A DNA stretch of 64,000 bases. Origin: DATLED01 sp035525495 (GTDB taxonomy: Bacteria > Actinomycetota > Acidimicrobiia > Acidimicrobiales > CADCTF01). Within the stretch, counting starts at the first letter, position 1. Each line of letters begins with the position of its first letter. The DNA is taken from assembly GCA_035525495.1 (NCBI GenBank), contig DATLED010000024.1:1-64000 (forward strand), read 5' to 3'. The notes beneath the pieces were generated by a model. That model had not been told where the DNA came from. It worked only from the letters and a program-made list of their open reading frames with translations, and searched no databases. The position numbers and the translations under genes were made by a program. Below are positions 1-10,700 of this stretch, piece after piece.

Positions 1-170
1 ACGCCGAGTCGTTCGGCGATCGCGGTGTTGGCCACACCGTCACCGGCCAGCAACAAGCCTTTCGCTTCGCGGACCGCCCGATGCGGCAACGACGGCGACG
101 CCGCGATGGCCTCCAACGCCCTGCGTTCCTCCAGCAACAACATGAGCGGTTCTGCTGCGGGATGAGCCAT
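1..170 (-). CDS. IS630-family transposase, N-terminal part only (runs off the left edge)
   Basis: The visible 56 residues start at an ATG at 170 and read leftward out of the window. They form a helix-turn-helix of the kind at the start of IS630/Tc1-type transposases: a segment beginning RRALEAIAA, then RAVREAKGLLLAGDGV, then NTAIAERLGV. That segment recognises the element ends. The catalytic DDE domain would lie outside the window, so completeness cannot be judged. An orphan HTH regulator is the alternative, but the arrangement and the insertion-like CTAG at 216-219 favour a transposase. Confidence 0.72.
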   Translation of the reverse strand, partial: MAHPAAEPLMLLLEERRALEAIAASPSLPHRAVREAKGLLLAGDGVANTAIAERLG

Positions 171-218
171 GCACCCATCCAACCACAACCGCGCGCTCAA
201 AACGTGGACACTACACTA
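1..218 (-). mobile_element. Right-hand end of an IS630-type insertion sequence (partial)
   Basis: Upstream of the transposase start, the sequence to about 215 has no other gene. It ends in AACGTGGACACTACA followed by CTAG at 216-219. IS630 elements insert at TA, often inside CTAG, and duplicate it, so 217-218 is the likely target dinucleotide. The other end is outside the window, so the boundary is inferred. Confidence 0.45.
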
Positions 219-339
219 GCGACGCACGCGCTCGGGCTGACCCGCCGCCGGGTCCGCGGGCAGATTGCCGCTGCAGGTCTCCGATAAGTAGAGGCGCGAT
301 TCGTCGGGCGAGACCCGATCCCGTTCGGTACCCGAGTCG

Positions 340-675
340 TTCGCCGACTCGAGTGAAGTGGTCCCCGTGTCGACGTTCGTGGGGTACACGGGCGAGTACC
401 GATCGGTGCGCGAGGAACACGTCGTCGAACTGGCCGACGCCATCCCGGGGACGTCGTAAAACGGGCGATGGCCACCTGCTCGAGTTCCGCCGACAGAGTG
501 ATGCTCTCGCGGCCGCCAAGCGCCTCCTCGCTGACGCGCCGACGCTCGGCGTCGCTCTTCGCGCAGGGATCCACTTCGGCGAGATCGAGCGTTGGCCCCG
601 ACGGCGACCGGTGGTATCGCCGTGCACATCGGCGCCCGCATCGGCTCGCTCGCCGGGGCCGGACAGATCCTGACG
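340..675 (+). pseudogene. Decayed class III adenylate/guanylate cyclase domain
   Basis: Pieces of a cyclase catalytic domain lie in order but in different frames. Around 367-456 the frame reads FVGYTGEYRSVREEHVVELA and ends at a stop (457-459). From about 461 to 600 another frame reads TGDGHLLEF, then ALAAAKRLLADAPTLGVALR and AGIHFGEIE. From about 610 to 665 a third frame reads AVHIGARIGSLAGAGQILT. These match the GDG, H(T)GE and N/GARI-GQIL blocks of class III cyclases. At least two frameshifts and a stop separate them, so no functional product is expected. The fragment then runs directly into an unrelated remnant. Confidence 0.6.
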
Positions 676-688
676 CGCGTACGTCTCG

Positions 689-944
689 GTGGCCACGGTG
701 ATGGTCATGCGACTCAACGAGGTGGCGATCCACCATGTCGATCTCGCTATCGGGTTCGGGTTCCCCGATCTCTCCGCGGGTGTCGGTGAGGTGCTGATCG
801 AGCGCGACGCGCGCCGTTACGCCAACGAGGGCATCGACGTCGACGGCGTCGGCGTGCCGCCTGGCCTGGCTGGCAGGGCGCGGTGACAGCCGGTTCTTGC
901 AGCCGCGGGAAGGGCTGATGCCCAGGCTGCCGAACCTGGGCTGA
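689..944 (+). pseudogene. 3' remnant of a mycothiol-dependent maleylpyruvate isomerase-family gene
   Basis: The first frame reads RLNEVAIHHVDLAIGFGF and then LIERDARRYA, the EV-x-HHVDL signature of the MDMPI/TIGR03083 family, in which the histidines help bind the metal. The frame then shifts near 860, and the usual C-terminal tail continues in another frame as RLAWLAGRGDSRFL and ends at TGA 942-944. The 5' half is missing, so this is a truncated and frameshifted fragment. Its presence suggests that mycothiol-type chemistry exists in this lineage. Confidence 0.6.
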
Positions 945-1005
945 GCAGCTGACGCTCCATGAGAGACGCCTCCAACTGGATCCCGGCCAACTCGCGGTCC
1001 GCACG

Positions 1006-1011
1006 TACCAT
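1006..1011 (+). promoter_or_regulatory. -10 element (TACCAT) of a leaderless promoter
   Basis: TACCAT ends 6 bases before the ATG at 1018. That spacing places the transcription start on the start codon itself. Confidence 0.45.
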
Positions 1012-1017
1012 GAGCGG

Positions 1018-1671
1018 ATGGCGAGGCGGCGGGGCAACGTGGCAAAGGTGGTGGCCGGTGCGGTCGTCATCTCCTTCATCGGTGCGTCGGCAGGAATCCT
1101 TGCTCTGTCGAACGCATCGGACAACACGACCACCAAGACGAAGACCCCCGAGCTCTCAGCGGCTTCGAAGGAGCTCGTTCGCCTCCTCGACAAGCGCGAC
1201 GAGATCACGTACCACGCCAAGTACCAAGCGGCCGCGCCTGGCACGCAGGGACTCGCGATCGAGACGTGGCAGCTCCCACCTCGTGTACGTCAGGACAGCG
1301 AGATCCAGTCGGACGGACAGAAGATCAAGGCGCGGGTCCTTCTCATCGATGGCGACCGCGTGCGATGCGCACAGCTCAACGACGCCGAGTGGTCCTGCCG
1401 AGCCGGCGGTGAGGCCAGCGTCGACCCGCTCGAGTCATTCCGACAGCGTCTCAGCCAAGGCACCGTCACCGCTCGCGACAACACCGTCGACGGTCGGTCT
1501 GTCCGGTGCTTCACGCTGAAGACGACCGAGGGCACGAGTGAGTTGTGCCTCGTTCCCGCAACGGGCATCCCGGTTCGCATCAGCGGCGGCCAGACACAGA
1601 TGCGCCTGGTCGCGCTCGACACGATCGTCGATTCCGAGCTGTTCGTTCCGCCCGCGGCCGTCACCGGCTGA
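1018..1671 (+). CDS. Hypothetical secreted or membrane-anchored protein
   Basis: The product has 217 residues. It starts with basic MARRRGNVAK, one hydrophobic segment at about 8-30, then a Thr/Lys-rich linker (TTTKTKTPELS), so it is probably exported and held by an N-terminal anchor. The remaining 170 residues look like a globular extracytoplasmic domain with three cysteines. The overall pattern (two-strand repeats, a late segment IPVRISGGQTQMRLVALDTI) is reminiscent of LppX/LprG-like or outer-surface carrier folds, but I recognise no family motif and assign no function. The ATG at 1018 is supported by a TACCAT box six bases upstream. The gene converges on the giant RTX gene. Confidence 0.75.
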   Translation: MARRRGNVAKVVAGAVVISFIGASAGILALSNASDNTTTKTKTPELSAASKELVRLLDKRDEITYHAKYQAAAPGTQGLAIETWQLPPRVRQDSEIQSDGQKIKARVLLIDGDRVRCAQLNDAEWSCRAGGEASVDPLESFRQRLSQGTVTARDNTVDGRSVRCFTLKTTEGTSELCLVPATGIPVRISGGQTQMRLVALDTIVDSELFVPPAAVTG

Positions 1672-1702
1672 TCCATCGGCCGAGTTGCGGCGCAGAGGCG
1701 CG

Positions 1703-1736
1703 AAGAAGGGCGGGCCACGGGAGGCCCGCCCTTCTT
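1703..1736. terminator. Bidirectional intrinsic terminator, perfect 14-bp stem
   Basis: Bases 1703-1716 pair perfectly with 1723-1736 around a 6-base loop. The GC-rich core is flanked by AAGAAG on one side and CTTCTT on the other, so it can terminate transcription from either side. It sits exactly between two convergent genes that end at 1671 and 1745. Confidence 0.8.
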
Positions 1737-1744
1737 GCGGTCTG

Positions 1745-4700
1745 CTACCGGCAGGTGAAGTGCGCCGGCGTGTCCGGATGGACCGGGTTGGTATTGGACT
1801 TCACGTCTGGCTTGTAGACGATGGCCAACTCGTCATAGCCGGAACCCGTGGTGCGAGGGCCGGTCTTCACGTTCGTCGCGCCGTCTGCCGTCCCTTGATC
1901 TTCGAGATAGGTGATCAAGCTCGGGCTCATCTGACGGGTCGAGACGTACTCGCCGTACGTGGCCGGGCAGAGGTAGTACCCGTTATACGAGCCCGACCAG
2001 TCGACGAGGCGGTCACCGGCCACGGGTCCGTTGTCGCCTTCGTTGGCTTGCAAGGTGTCCTGGTCCCAGCCGCCGTAGATGGTGTCGAACCCACGGTAGC
2101 CGTCGTACCCCTCGCGAGCTTCGGTCGCGGGATTGTCCATGGTGTCGGGATCGTCGCCGGCGAAGAAGAACCACGTGATCGGATCGTTCACGGCGCTGCC
2201 CGTGTCGGCGGTGGTCCGGGGCAGCACGTCGAGCCAGTCACCGTCGAAGCCACCCCACGTCCGGTCGGCGTGGTCGCCGCCCCAGAGGGCGTCGGTGCCG
2301 TCGTCGCCGAAGATGAAGTCGTCACCCGGGCCGCCGTGGCCGAGGTCGGCTCCTGCTCCGGCGTGGATGGAGTCATGGGCGTCGTTGCCCGCCGGCTGCA
2401 CGCCGTCGCTCGCCTTGTTGAGCGGATCGTCGCCCAGGATCACGTCGGCGCCGCCGAGCGGGATCTGGCTGAGCACCACTTGACGGCTCAGCGCGTTGGG
2501 AACGTTCGTCAACTCCTTGATGAACGGCGCACCCGAATGGGTGAGCGTCTTCGCCGGGCCGGTCTGAACGACGTCGGTGATCACACCCTGGTCGCCCAGG
2601 ACGGCGTCCTCGCCTTGGCCACCGCACAGGAGGTCGCCGTCAACCGTGAATGCACCGTTCGGCTCGCCGTTCCAGTACGGATCGTTGGCCATGTTGAGTC
2701 CGCCCATGTCGCAGTTCTCACTCACCGGAACGCCGTGAGCTTCACCGGTGTCGTCGAACTGGCCATAGAGGTCATCGTCGCCCGCTTGACCGTGGACGAC
2801 GTCCGACCCGCTGGTCTGACCCGCAGCCGTGTCGACCATGCCGACCGTCCGGACCACCCGCGTCTGGTTGACGGCCGCGACCGCGTCGTTGAACAAGTGG
2901 CCGTATGACTGTGTCTTCCACTTGTTGACCGGAGCGGATGTCGTGAGCGGACGGGTGATCGTGCCGTTGTCGCCGAGTACGACGTCGTGGTCGTTGCCGC
3001 CATAGAGGAAGTCGCCGGTGTCGAACCACGTCGCGGTGCGCGAGCCGCCGAGCATGTCGTCTTGCTGGTCGTCGCCCCACATGTGGTCGGACTGGTGGTT
3101 CCCTTCCATGTCGTCGTGACCGGCGTTGCCGTGCATGGTGTCGTTGCCGCCCTGGCCCCGCATGATGTCGTTGGCGCCGTTGCCGTACATCGTGTCGGCA
3201 CCGGAAACGCTGGCCGAGACCGCCGGGCCACCCACCCGCTGGATGTCGCGGAAGGTGACCGTGCGATACACGCCCCCGTCGTACACGTGCGGTGTCCACT
3301 TGCCGGTTGGCGCGCTCGTCGTCAACGGACGCACGATCTCGGCGTTGTCGCCGGCCATCACGTCGTAGTCGTTGCTCGCTTCCACGCCCTCGTCGGTGCT
3401 GAGGCTGTCGCCGACCATGTCGTCGGCGCCGTCCAAGCGACCGTTGATGCTGAAGTCGGTACCGCCGTCGTTGTCGTTGGCGATACGTCCGGTGCCGCCG
3501 ACCATGTCGTCTTGATCGGCGTTGCCCTGCATGACGTCGGCGCCGGCGTTGCCTTCCATGTAGTCGTCGCCGATGTTGCCCTTCATCACGTCGGGCGTCG
3601 CCGGGTTGGCGGCATCGTTGCCGTTGGCTTGGCCGTACATCACGTCGTCCTTCTCGTTGCCCTCCATGTAGTCGCCGCCACTGACGACGGACTGCACCCC
3701 GGAGTTGAGGTCGAGGAGTCGGACGAGCTCGTGCTGGATGCCGAGGTTGTAGGTGTTGGCCACCCAGTCCCCCGGACCCACGAGCTTCCTGGCCACGATG
3801 GCGTTGTCGCCGGTCATGACGTCGAAACCGTCACCACCGAGCATGTTGGTCTCCCCGGCATCGAGACGGCCGTTGGTGCCCGTCGCCGGATCCTCGACCA
3901 CCGACGCCCCGATTCTGGTGCGGATGCGGCCCGTACCGCCGATCATGTCGTCGTTGCCGTCCTGGCCGAGGATCTTGTCGGAACCGGCATTGCCTTCCAT
4001 GTAGTCGTCGCCAGAACCACCTTCCATGTCGTCGGCGTCGCCTTGGCCATACATCAGGTCGGCGGCGTCTTGACCGCGCATGAGGTCGCCACCAGAGGTA
4101 CCCGCGCCAGCGGCCGCGGTTGCGGTGCCGACGTCGTACAGCGTCACTTGGCGCTTGATGGAGGCGTTGAAGGTGTTGACGACCCACGGCGTGGGTGTGG
4201 CGACCGCGGGGTCGCCGCGGAGCACGGTTGCGTTGTCGCCCATGAGTACGTCGTAGTCGTCGGTTGGGCTCGAGTTGGCCGCGTTGTTGCCGTAGAGGTT
4301 GTCGGCCCCGTCGAGTCGTCCGTTGTCGGCGGAGTTGGGTGCGTCGCTCGTTGCCCGGCCGGTGCCTCCGACCAGGTCGTCCTGGCCGCCTTCGCCAGAC
4401 AAGGTGTCGCCGTCGGCGTTGCCCTCGAGATAGTCGTCGAGCTTGCCGCCGTACAGCGCGTCGGCGTCCCCCTGTCCGTAGAGGATGTCGTAGCCGTCCT
4501 CGCCGTGGAGCACGTCGATGCCGCTGAACTGGTCGCTACCCCCTTCGGCTGTCGGGGCGGCGACGGTGGCGACGTCGAAGAGCGTGGTGCTCCGTGCTAC
4601 GGCATCGACGTCGGACTCGGAGCCGGTGCGATCGACCAACTCAGTATGAGTCCATGAGCCGACCGGACCGCTGCGGATGATCGAGGCGTTGTCGCCCGCG

Positions 4701-7700
4701 AGGACGTCGTGACCATTGCCACCCCACAGGTTGTCCGCGCCGTCGGGCTGGTCACCCTCCACCGCACCGTCTGCGGCCTCGGTCGTGCCGCCGATGAGGT
4801 CGTCCTGGCCGTTCTCGCCGTACACGTCGTCGTTGTCGTCGCCGCCTTCGAGGTGGTCGTCGTCGTCGCCGCCGTACAGGTCGTCCTGAGCGTGCTCGCC
4901 GTACATGCGGTCGTGGCCAGCCTCGCCGAGCATCAAGTCGGGTTGTCCGATGGTCGCCTCGGCCAGCAGCGTCGCTGCGCCACCACCGGTGATCGTCGCG
5001 TTGTCGCCGGCGAGGTGATCGTTGCCGGTGCCGCCGAAGAGGTGATCGCCGAAGATGCCGTTGGTCGACCCTGAGTCGTGCACGTCGTCCTGCAGGCCGC
5101 TGTCGAGGCTCGCGGCGTTGGGACTTCCACCGACCACGCGGTCGTCGCCGCTGTCGCCGAACATGTCGTCGGCGGCGTTGTTGCCGAAGAGGTAGTCGTT
5201 GCCGATGCCGCCCCTCACGAGGTCGTTGCCGTCGAGCGTGTTGTGGGCCGCGTCGTTGTCGCTGGCGTCGCCGTAGGCCTCGTCGTCCCCGGAGTCGCCG
5301 TGCACCTGGTCGGCGCCGCCCTGCCCGTACATGTGGTCGGCTTCACTGCCGCCCCGCAGGACGTCGACACCACTGCCGCCGGTGAAGGTCACCGATGGGC
5401 GAGCGATCGTGCCCTTGTCGCCGAGCACGTAGTCTTCGCCGCCGTCGCCCCAGAGGTGGTCGTTGCCGTCACCGCCGACCATGTCGTCAGGCCCGGCCGC
5501 GCTCGGTGCGAGCACGACACCGTTGACGTCGACGTCCCCCCAGAGGTTGTCGGTGCCGGCGCCACCGTCCATGACGTCGGCTCCGTCCATGCCTCGCAGG
5601 TTGTCGGCGCTGGTGCCGCCGGTCATCGTGTCGGCGCCCTTCTGACCGAAGAGGTCGTCGCTGCCGCTGCCGCCGTCCATGCTCTTGTCGCCGCCGCCGA
5701 TGCCGGCGTCGATTGCGATCAAGTCACGCGGACCGCTGTCGAGCCGCTCGGCGTTGTCGCCGTAGATGATGTCGCAGCCGTTGCCGCCGTCGAGGTTGTC
5801 GTCGCCCTCGTCGTCGAGGCCGGCGAGGACGTTGCCGCCGATGATGATGTCGTCGCCCGCGGCGCCACTGATGTCGTCGTGGCTTGGACCGCCGACGAGG
5901 ACATCGTCCTCACCGGTGAGCTCGTTCGAGCAGCTGGCCTCATCGGTGCCGGCGTCGTCGATGGTGTCGTGGCCGTTGCCACCGTTGACGACGTCCTTGC
6001 CCTGTCCGGCATGGATGGTGTCGTCGCCGTCGCCGGAGTCGACCGTGTCGTCGCCGTCGCCCGCGGTGATGGTGTCTCCGCCGTCGGGAGTGCCCACCGC
6101 GGATCGGCCGCCATCGATCACGTCGTTGCCCGAGCCGCCATCGATGGTGTCGATGCCGAGCCCGCCGGAGATGGTGTCGTTGTCGGCGTCGCCGTTGAGG
6201 GTGTCGTCGCCGGCTCCGGAGTTGATCGCGTCGTTGCCATCGCCGCCGCTGATGGTGTTCTTCGCACCTTCGTCGCCGTTGAGGACGTCGGCTTCGGCAC
6301 CGCCGTTGAGGGTATCGCTGCCGTCACCACCGGTGAGCTCGTCCTTGCCGGATCCGCCCGAGATGTCGACGGGAATCGTGAAGGCGACCTTGCCACCGCC
6401 GGTAGCGGGCTTGCCGTCTGCCATCGCGATCACGTCGACGAGGTTGTCGTTTCCGTCATCGGCGACGGCGCCGTCGTCGGCGTCGCCGACGATCTTGCTG
6501 ATTGGGCCGGCGTAGGTCTGGACGACGCCGAAGGCGGAGATGTCGACACCGCCGTCGCTGCGCATGGTGACGAGATAGTTCTCTGCGGTCTCGTCGAAAC
6601 CGACGCTGTTGTCAGGCGTGTCGTCGGCGGAGTCGGTGAAGTCGCCGGCGTCGAAGCCGGCGGGCACGACGTATGGCGGCGACGCGTAGCCCTCTTCGGG
6701 GTCTCGGAACTTGCGATCCGGGCCCACGTTGAGTCGCAGGATGTCGCCGTCGAAGCGCGCCAGCACCGGGTCGGGCAACGGTTTGCACTCGACCTTGAAC
6801 TCGTAGATCACGATGTCGGCGAGGATCTGTTCCCATCGCTGGGACCAGAAGAACAGGTCGACCTCGGCAAACACGCTGACGGTGACCCCGAACTTCCCGT
6901 TCAGGTTGAAGATGCAGAGCACGTTGCCGGTGGTTCTGATGATGTCGGCCGCCTCGGTGTACTCGAGACGTCCGTCACCGTTCGGATCCTGGAGGTCGAT
7001 GCCGATCGTCAGGTACACGCTTCCCTGTGCGCCCGCGGAGAAGATCAGCACGCTGACTTGGGCGTTGGCGAAGATCTCGCCGCGCAGCTCGAGCTCGTTG
7101 ATGTCAGCGCCGCCCGGAAGATCCGAGTACGGGTGCTTGTCGAGCAGGAACAGGCCTTGCAGCAATGCCGCCGGTCCTTGCTGGTTGACGAGCCAGTTGG
7201 TGAAGCCCTTGGTGCTGTAGCCGATGCCGAACGTACCGGTGACGCTCACGGCTCCACCGATCTCGATGAAGACCGGAGGCACGGCCCAGATCGGGCCGAA
7301 CTTCTGGCTGTAGGAGAACTCGATCTTCACGGGATCGGGCTCCCAGACGATCAGGTCGACGTCCTGGCCGAACAACAGCCCGAGGAGCTTCTCCGGATGC
7401 TCGAGGAAGGGGAAGTGCAGGCCGATGCCCGCCAGACCGTCGACCTTGAGCTCGTTGCTTCCGTTGTTGCCGACCGTTCCTCCGTGACCGTCGTCGGCGT
7501 TGTTGATGTCGGTCGTGAGGTTCTGGCCGGTGGCGTTGATGTTCTCGGAGTAGGCGTCTTGCGCTTCGGTCGGCGCGATCGCGCCTTCTTGCAGCGTCTC
7601 GCCCGCGAGGGTGAAGGAGTTGTTCCCATCTGATCCGTTGATCGGTATGAGAATTCTTCCGCTCACGTCGGTGGGAAGTGAGTTGATGAAGTCGATCAGC

Positions 7701-10700
7701 TGCACCACCTGGATGATGAAGTCGTATTCCTGGGGGGCAAAGGCGAGGGCGATGTCGAGCAAGCTCGTGCAGTTGCCGGCCAGGTCGCTGATCACCGGGA
7801 TGCACGCATTGAGCGTGTCGATGATCGGCTGGAACGGCTCGGTGAACTTCTTGACGTCCTTGAGGATCGGCCCGAGGAACTTCGCCAGGAACGTCCCCGC
7901 GTCGAGATTGACGTTGTCGAGGACGAGGGTGAGGCCGGAGTCTGCAGAACCGGGCGCGAGTGCGTCGGTGTCGGCTTCGTCGTTCAGTGACCAGTTCCAG
8001 TCGAGGTGCAGGTCGGCAAGGATCCGCGGGAGCACGGCGCTGCCGGCGATGCTCGTCTCGATGTGGAGATTGACCTCCGCGAACGCGGTGAGGTCGTACT
8101 TGATCAATTCGGTGAAGCTCGGGCCCGAGCTGAGCTCGGTAATGGTGAGCTTGCCGTCGTGATCGGGGTCGAGGAGATCGATCGAGAAGGTGCCGCCGAG
8201 CAGCGAGTTGCAGACGTTCTCGTCGACAGCACCATCCGTCGCGTCGCAATCGGCGCCCCCGGTGTTGGGCTGATCGGTGATGTCGACCTGGAGGAAGCCC
8301 AACTGTCCGGTGACGCCCGCGGTCGTGTCGGCGTCGCTGAGGCCGATGAGCATGCTCAGGTCGAGTTCGGGATCGGCATCCTCATCGTTCCCGTCCGCGT
8401 CGGTGTCGGTCAGGAAGTAGAAGCCTTCGTCCTTGCTGAGCCCGAAGCCGAACTTCAGTGAGTAGTTGATGGTGCCGTTCGGACGGAAGCCACCCTCGAG
8501 CGACAAGCCAGGAATGCCGATGTCGAAGTTCAACGGATCGACGTCCTGGAGCAGATCGATCACGCCGGTCAGCTCGAACGGGAACGAGATGTCGCTCACC
8601 TGCTGCGCGGTGTCCTGGGCGGCCGGGATGCTGCCGCAGCCGTCGTCGGTCGTACCGTCGTGGTCGTCGTCGATGCCGTTGCCCGTGTTGGTTGCCGGGT
8701 CGCCGTCGCTGTCCGCGCAGTTGGATTGCCCTTCATTGGCGTCGGGGATGCCCGGGTTGCCGGTGTCGTCCTCGCCCTTGCCGGTCGTGTCGCAGTCACG
8801 GGCGTCACCGCCACCGGCCGGGTCGCACTTCATCCCGATGGCCGGCGAGTTGATGGTGAGATACGGCGTGTTGGCGGGGAAGGCGCCGGCGATCGCGCTC
8901 TTGATGTTCTCGAGAATCGTCTTCACGTTGCCGGCGGTCACCGTCGCCGACGCCGGGTCGGCGGGATTCTGGCCGGCGGCGATGGAGCCGTGGATCGTGT
9001 CCTTGATGTTCTGCCGGAGGTCGTCGACGATGCTCGCCGCTGACGCCGTCTGCCCACCGATCAGGGGAAGGGCAAAGCTGAACAAGTCGCTCTCGAGCAG
9101 GTTCTGCAGCAGGTTGAGGAGGTCCTCGATCCCGCTCTCCATGAGCACGAGGTCCATGATCTGACCCTCGATCACGGCACTCAGCTGACTCGTGTCGTAC
9201 TGGAACGAGAAACCCGTCGCCGCGTTGAACGGATCGTCGAACGTGAAGTTTTCGAGGTGTTCGATGGCGAGCTCGACGTGGTGGTCGGGCGGCGTGCCGA
9301 TCGCGGTGCCGTTGAGGTAGAGCGGGAGGACGGCGCAAACATCCTTGTCGGTGCCGGCAGTCACGACCGGGCCGGAGTGATTCGGGCCGCTGGTGTCGAC
9401 GGGGTCGCAGATGTCGGAGGACACACCGTCGAAGGCCCCCGTGAAGCTCAGCGCGGTAGGTCCGCCGCCACCAATGGTGTAGCGGGTGTTCGTGTCGGTG
9501 TTGTCGTTCGGGCCGGCGTCGAGGCGCAGCTTGCCGCCGAGCGCGAAGCGGGCCTTGTCGGCGCGCTTAGGACAGCCGTCGTTGACGAACGTGTCGTGGT
9601 CGTCGTCGGTGGTGTCGCCCAGTGCGCACGCAGGGGAGCTCTCGTCGCCTTCAGGGTCGCTGCCGTTGCTGGCGGCCGCCGGGGGGTCGGCTGGGCAGCC
9701 GTCGTCTTTGATGCCATCACCGTCGTTGTCCTGCTCGTTCCGGGAGCCAGCACAGTCGGCACCTGACTCGGGGTCGCCGCCCTCTTGAGGCGGGTCGGTG
9801 TCGCCGCATCCGTCGTCGCCGACCGTGTCACCGTCGTTGTCGGTCTTGTTGCCGCAGTCGGCGCCCGTCTCGGGGTCCGGCTTCTGCGGGCACCCGTCAT
9901 TCGGGAACCCGTCGCCGTCGTCATCGGTGGGGCCAGAGCACTGCCCCGCCCCATCGTTCTCCGGAGTGCCGTCGCCGGTCTCACCGATCTGGATCTGGAT
10001 CGGTCCGACCCCCGCCGTGAAGGTCAGGCCGTTGCCGCTGTCGGCCTTGGCCGGGATCTCGAGGAAGCTGTCGCCGAGCACGAAGGGCGCGTTGTCGTCG
10101 AGGTCGATACCGAATCCAACCTTGAGCTTTGCGTTTTGGATCTTCAGCTCGGTCGTGCCCTCGGCCGAGAGATCGACGATCGTGGCGAGGTCGTCGGGGA
10201 GTCGGAGGGCGAACGGAACCGGGATCGTGTAATCGAAGTCGCTGACGTCGAGCTTGAAGCTCACGTCGTTCTCCGTGGCGTCGTAGGCGACGGTGGCGCT
10301 GACCACCGCGTCGGAGACGTCGTTGGGAATGTCGGTCGTGGCGGTATCGATGTTGTCGAGCGCCCGTTCGAGCGCGGCCGCGAGCGTGTTCGCGAGCTCC
10401 TGCACGGACGGGACCTCCGGCTGGCAGCCGTCGTTGCGGGTGCCGTCGCCGTCGTCGTCCTTCTGCGCAGCCGTCGTGTCCCCGATGTCTGCGCAGTCCG
10501 ACTCCGGGAGGGGATCGGTGCCGGGCGCGCCCGTCGCCGGACAGCCGTCGTTGACGACGCCGTCCTTGTCCTCGTCGTCGCTGTTACCGCACGCGCCGAT
10601 CGCGTCCTCGCTGCCGTTGGAGGTGGAGTCGGCGACGGCGGTGAGCGAGTCGGCCAAGGCGAGGATGTCGTCCAGACTCAGGCCGAGAAGTGGAAGCTCC

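Noticed and set aside
2200..6400. Regularly spaced DNA repeats that could suggest a CRISPR array
   Set aside because: The repeats are degenerate, in frame, 27 bases or longer multiples, and code for the RTX motif; there are no unique spacers or cas genes.
5078..7633. An 851-codon plus-strand frame opposite the RTX repeats
   Set aside because: The apparent repeats are the mirror of RTX codons; composition is almost only Val, Ala, Asp and Gly.
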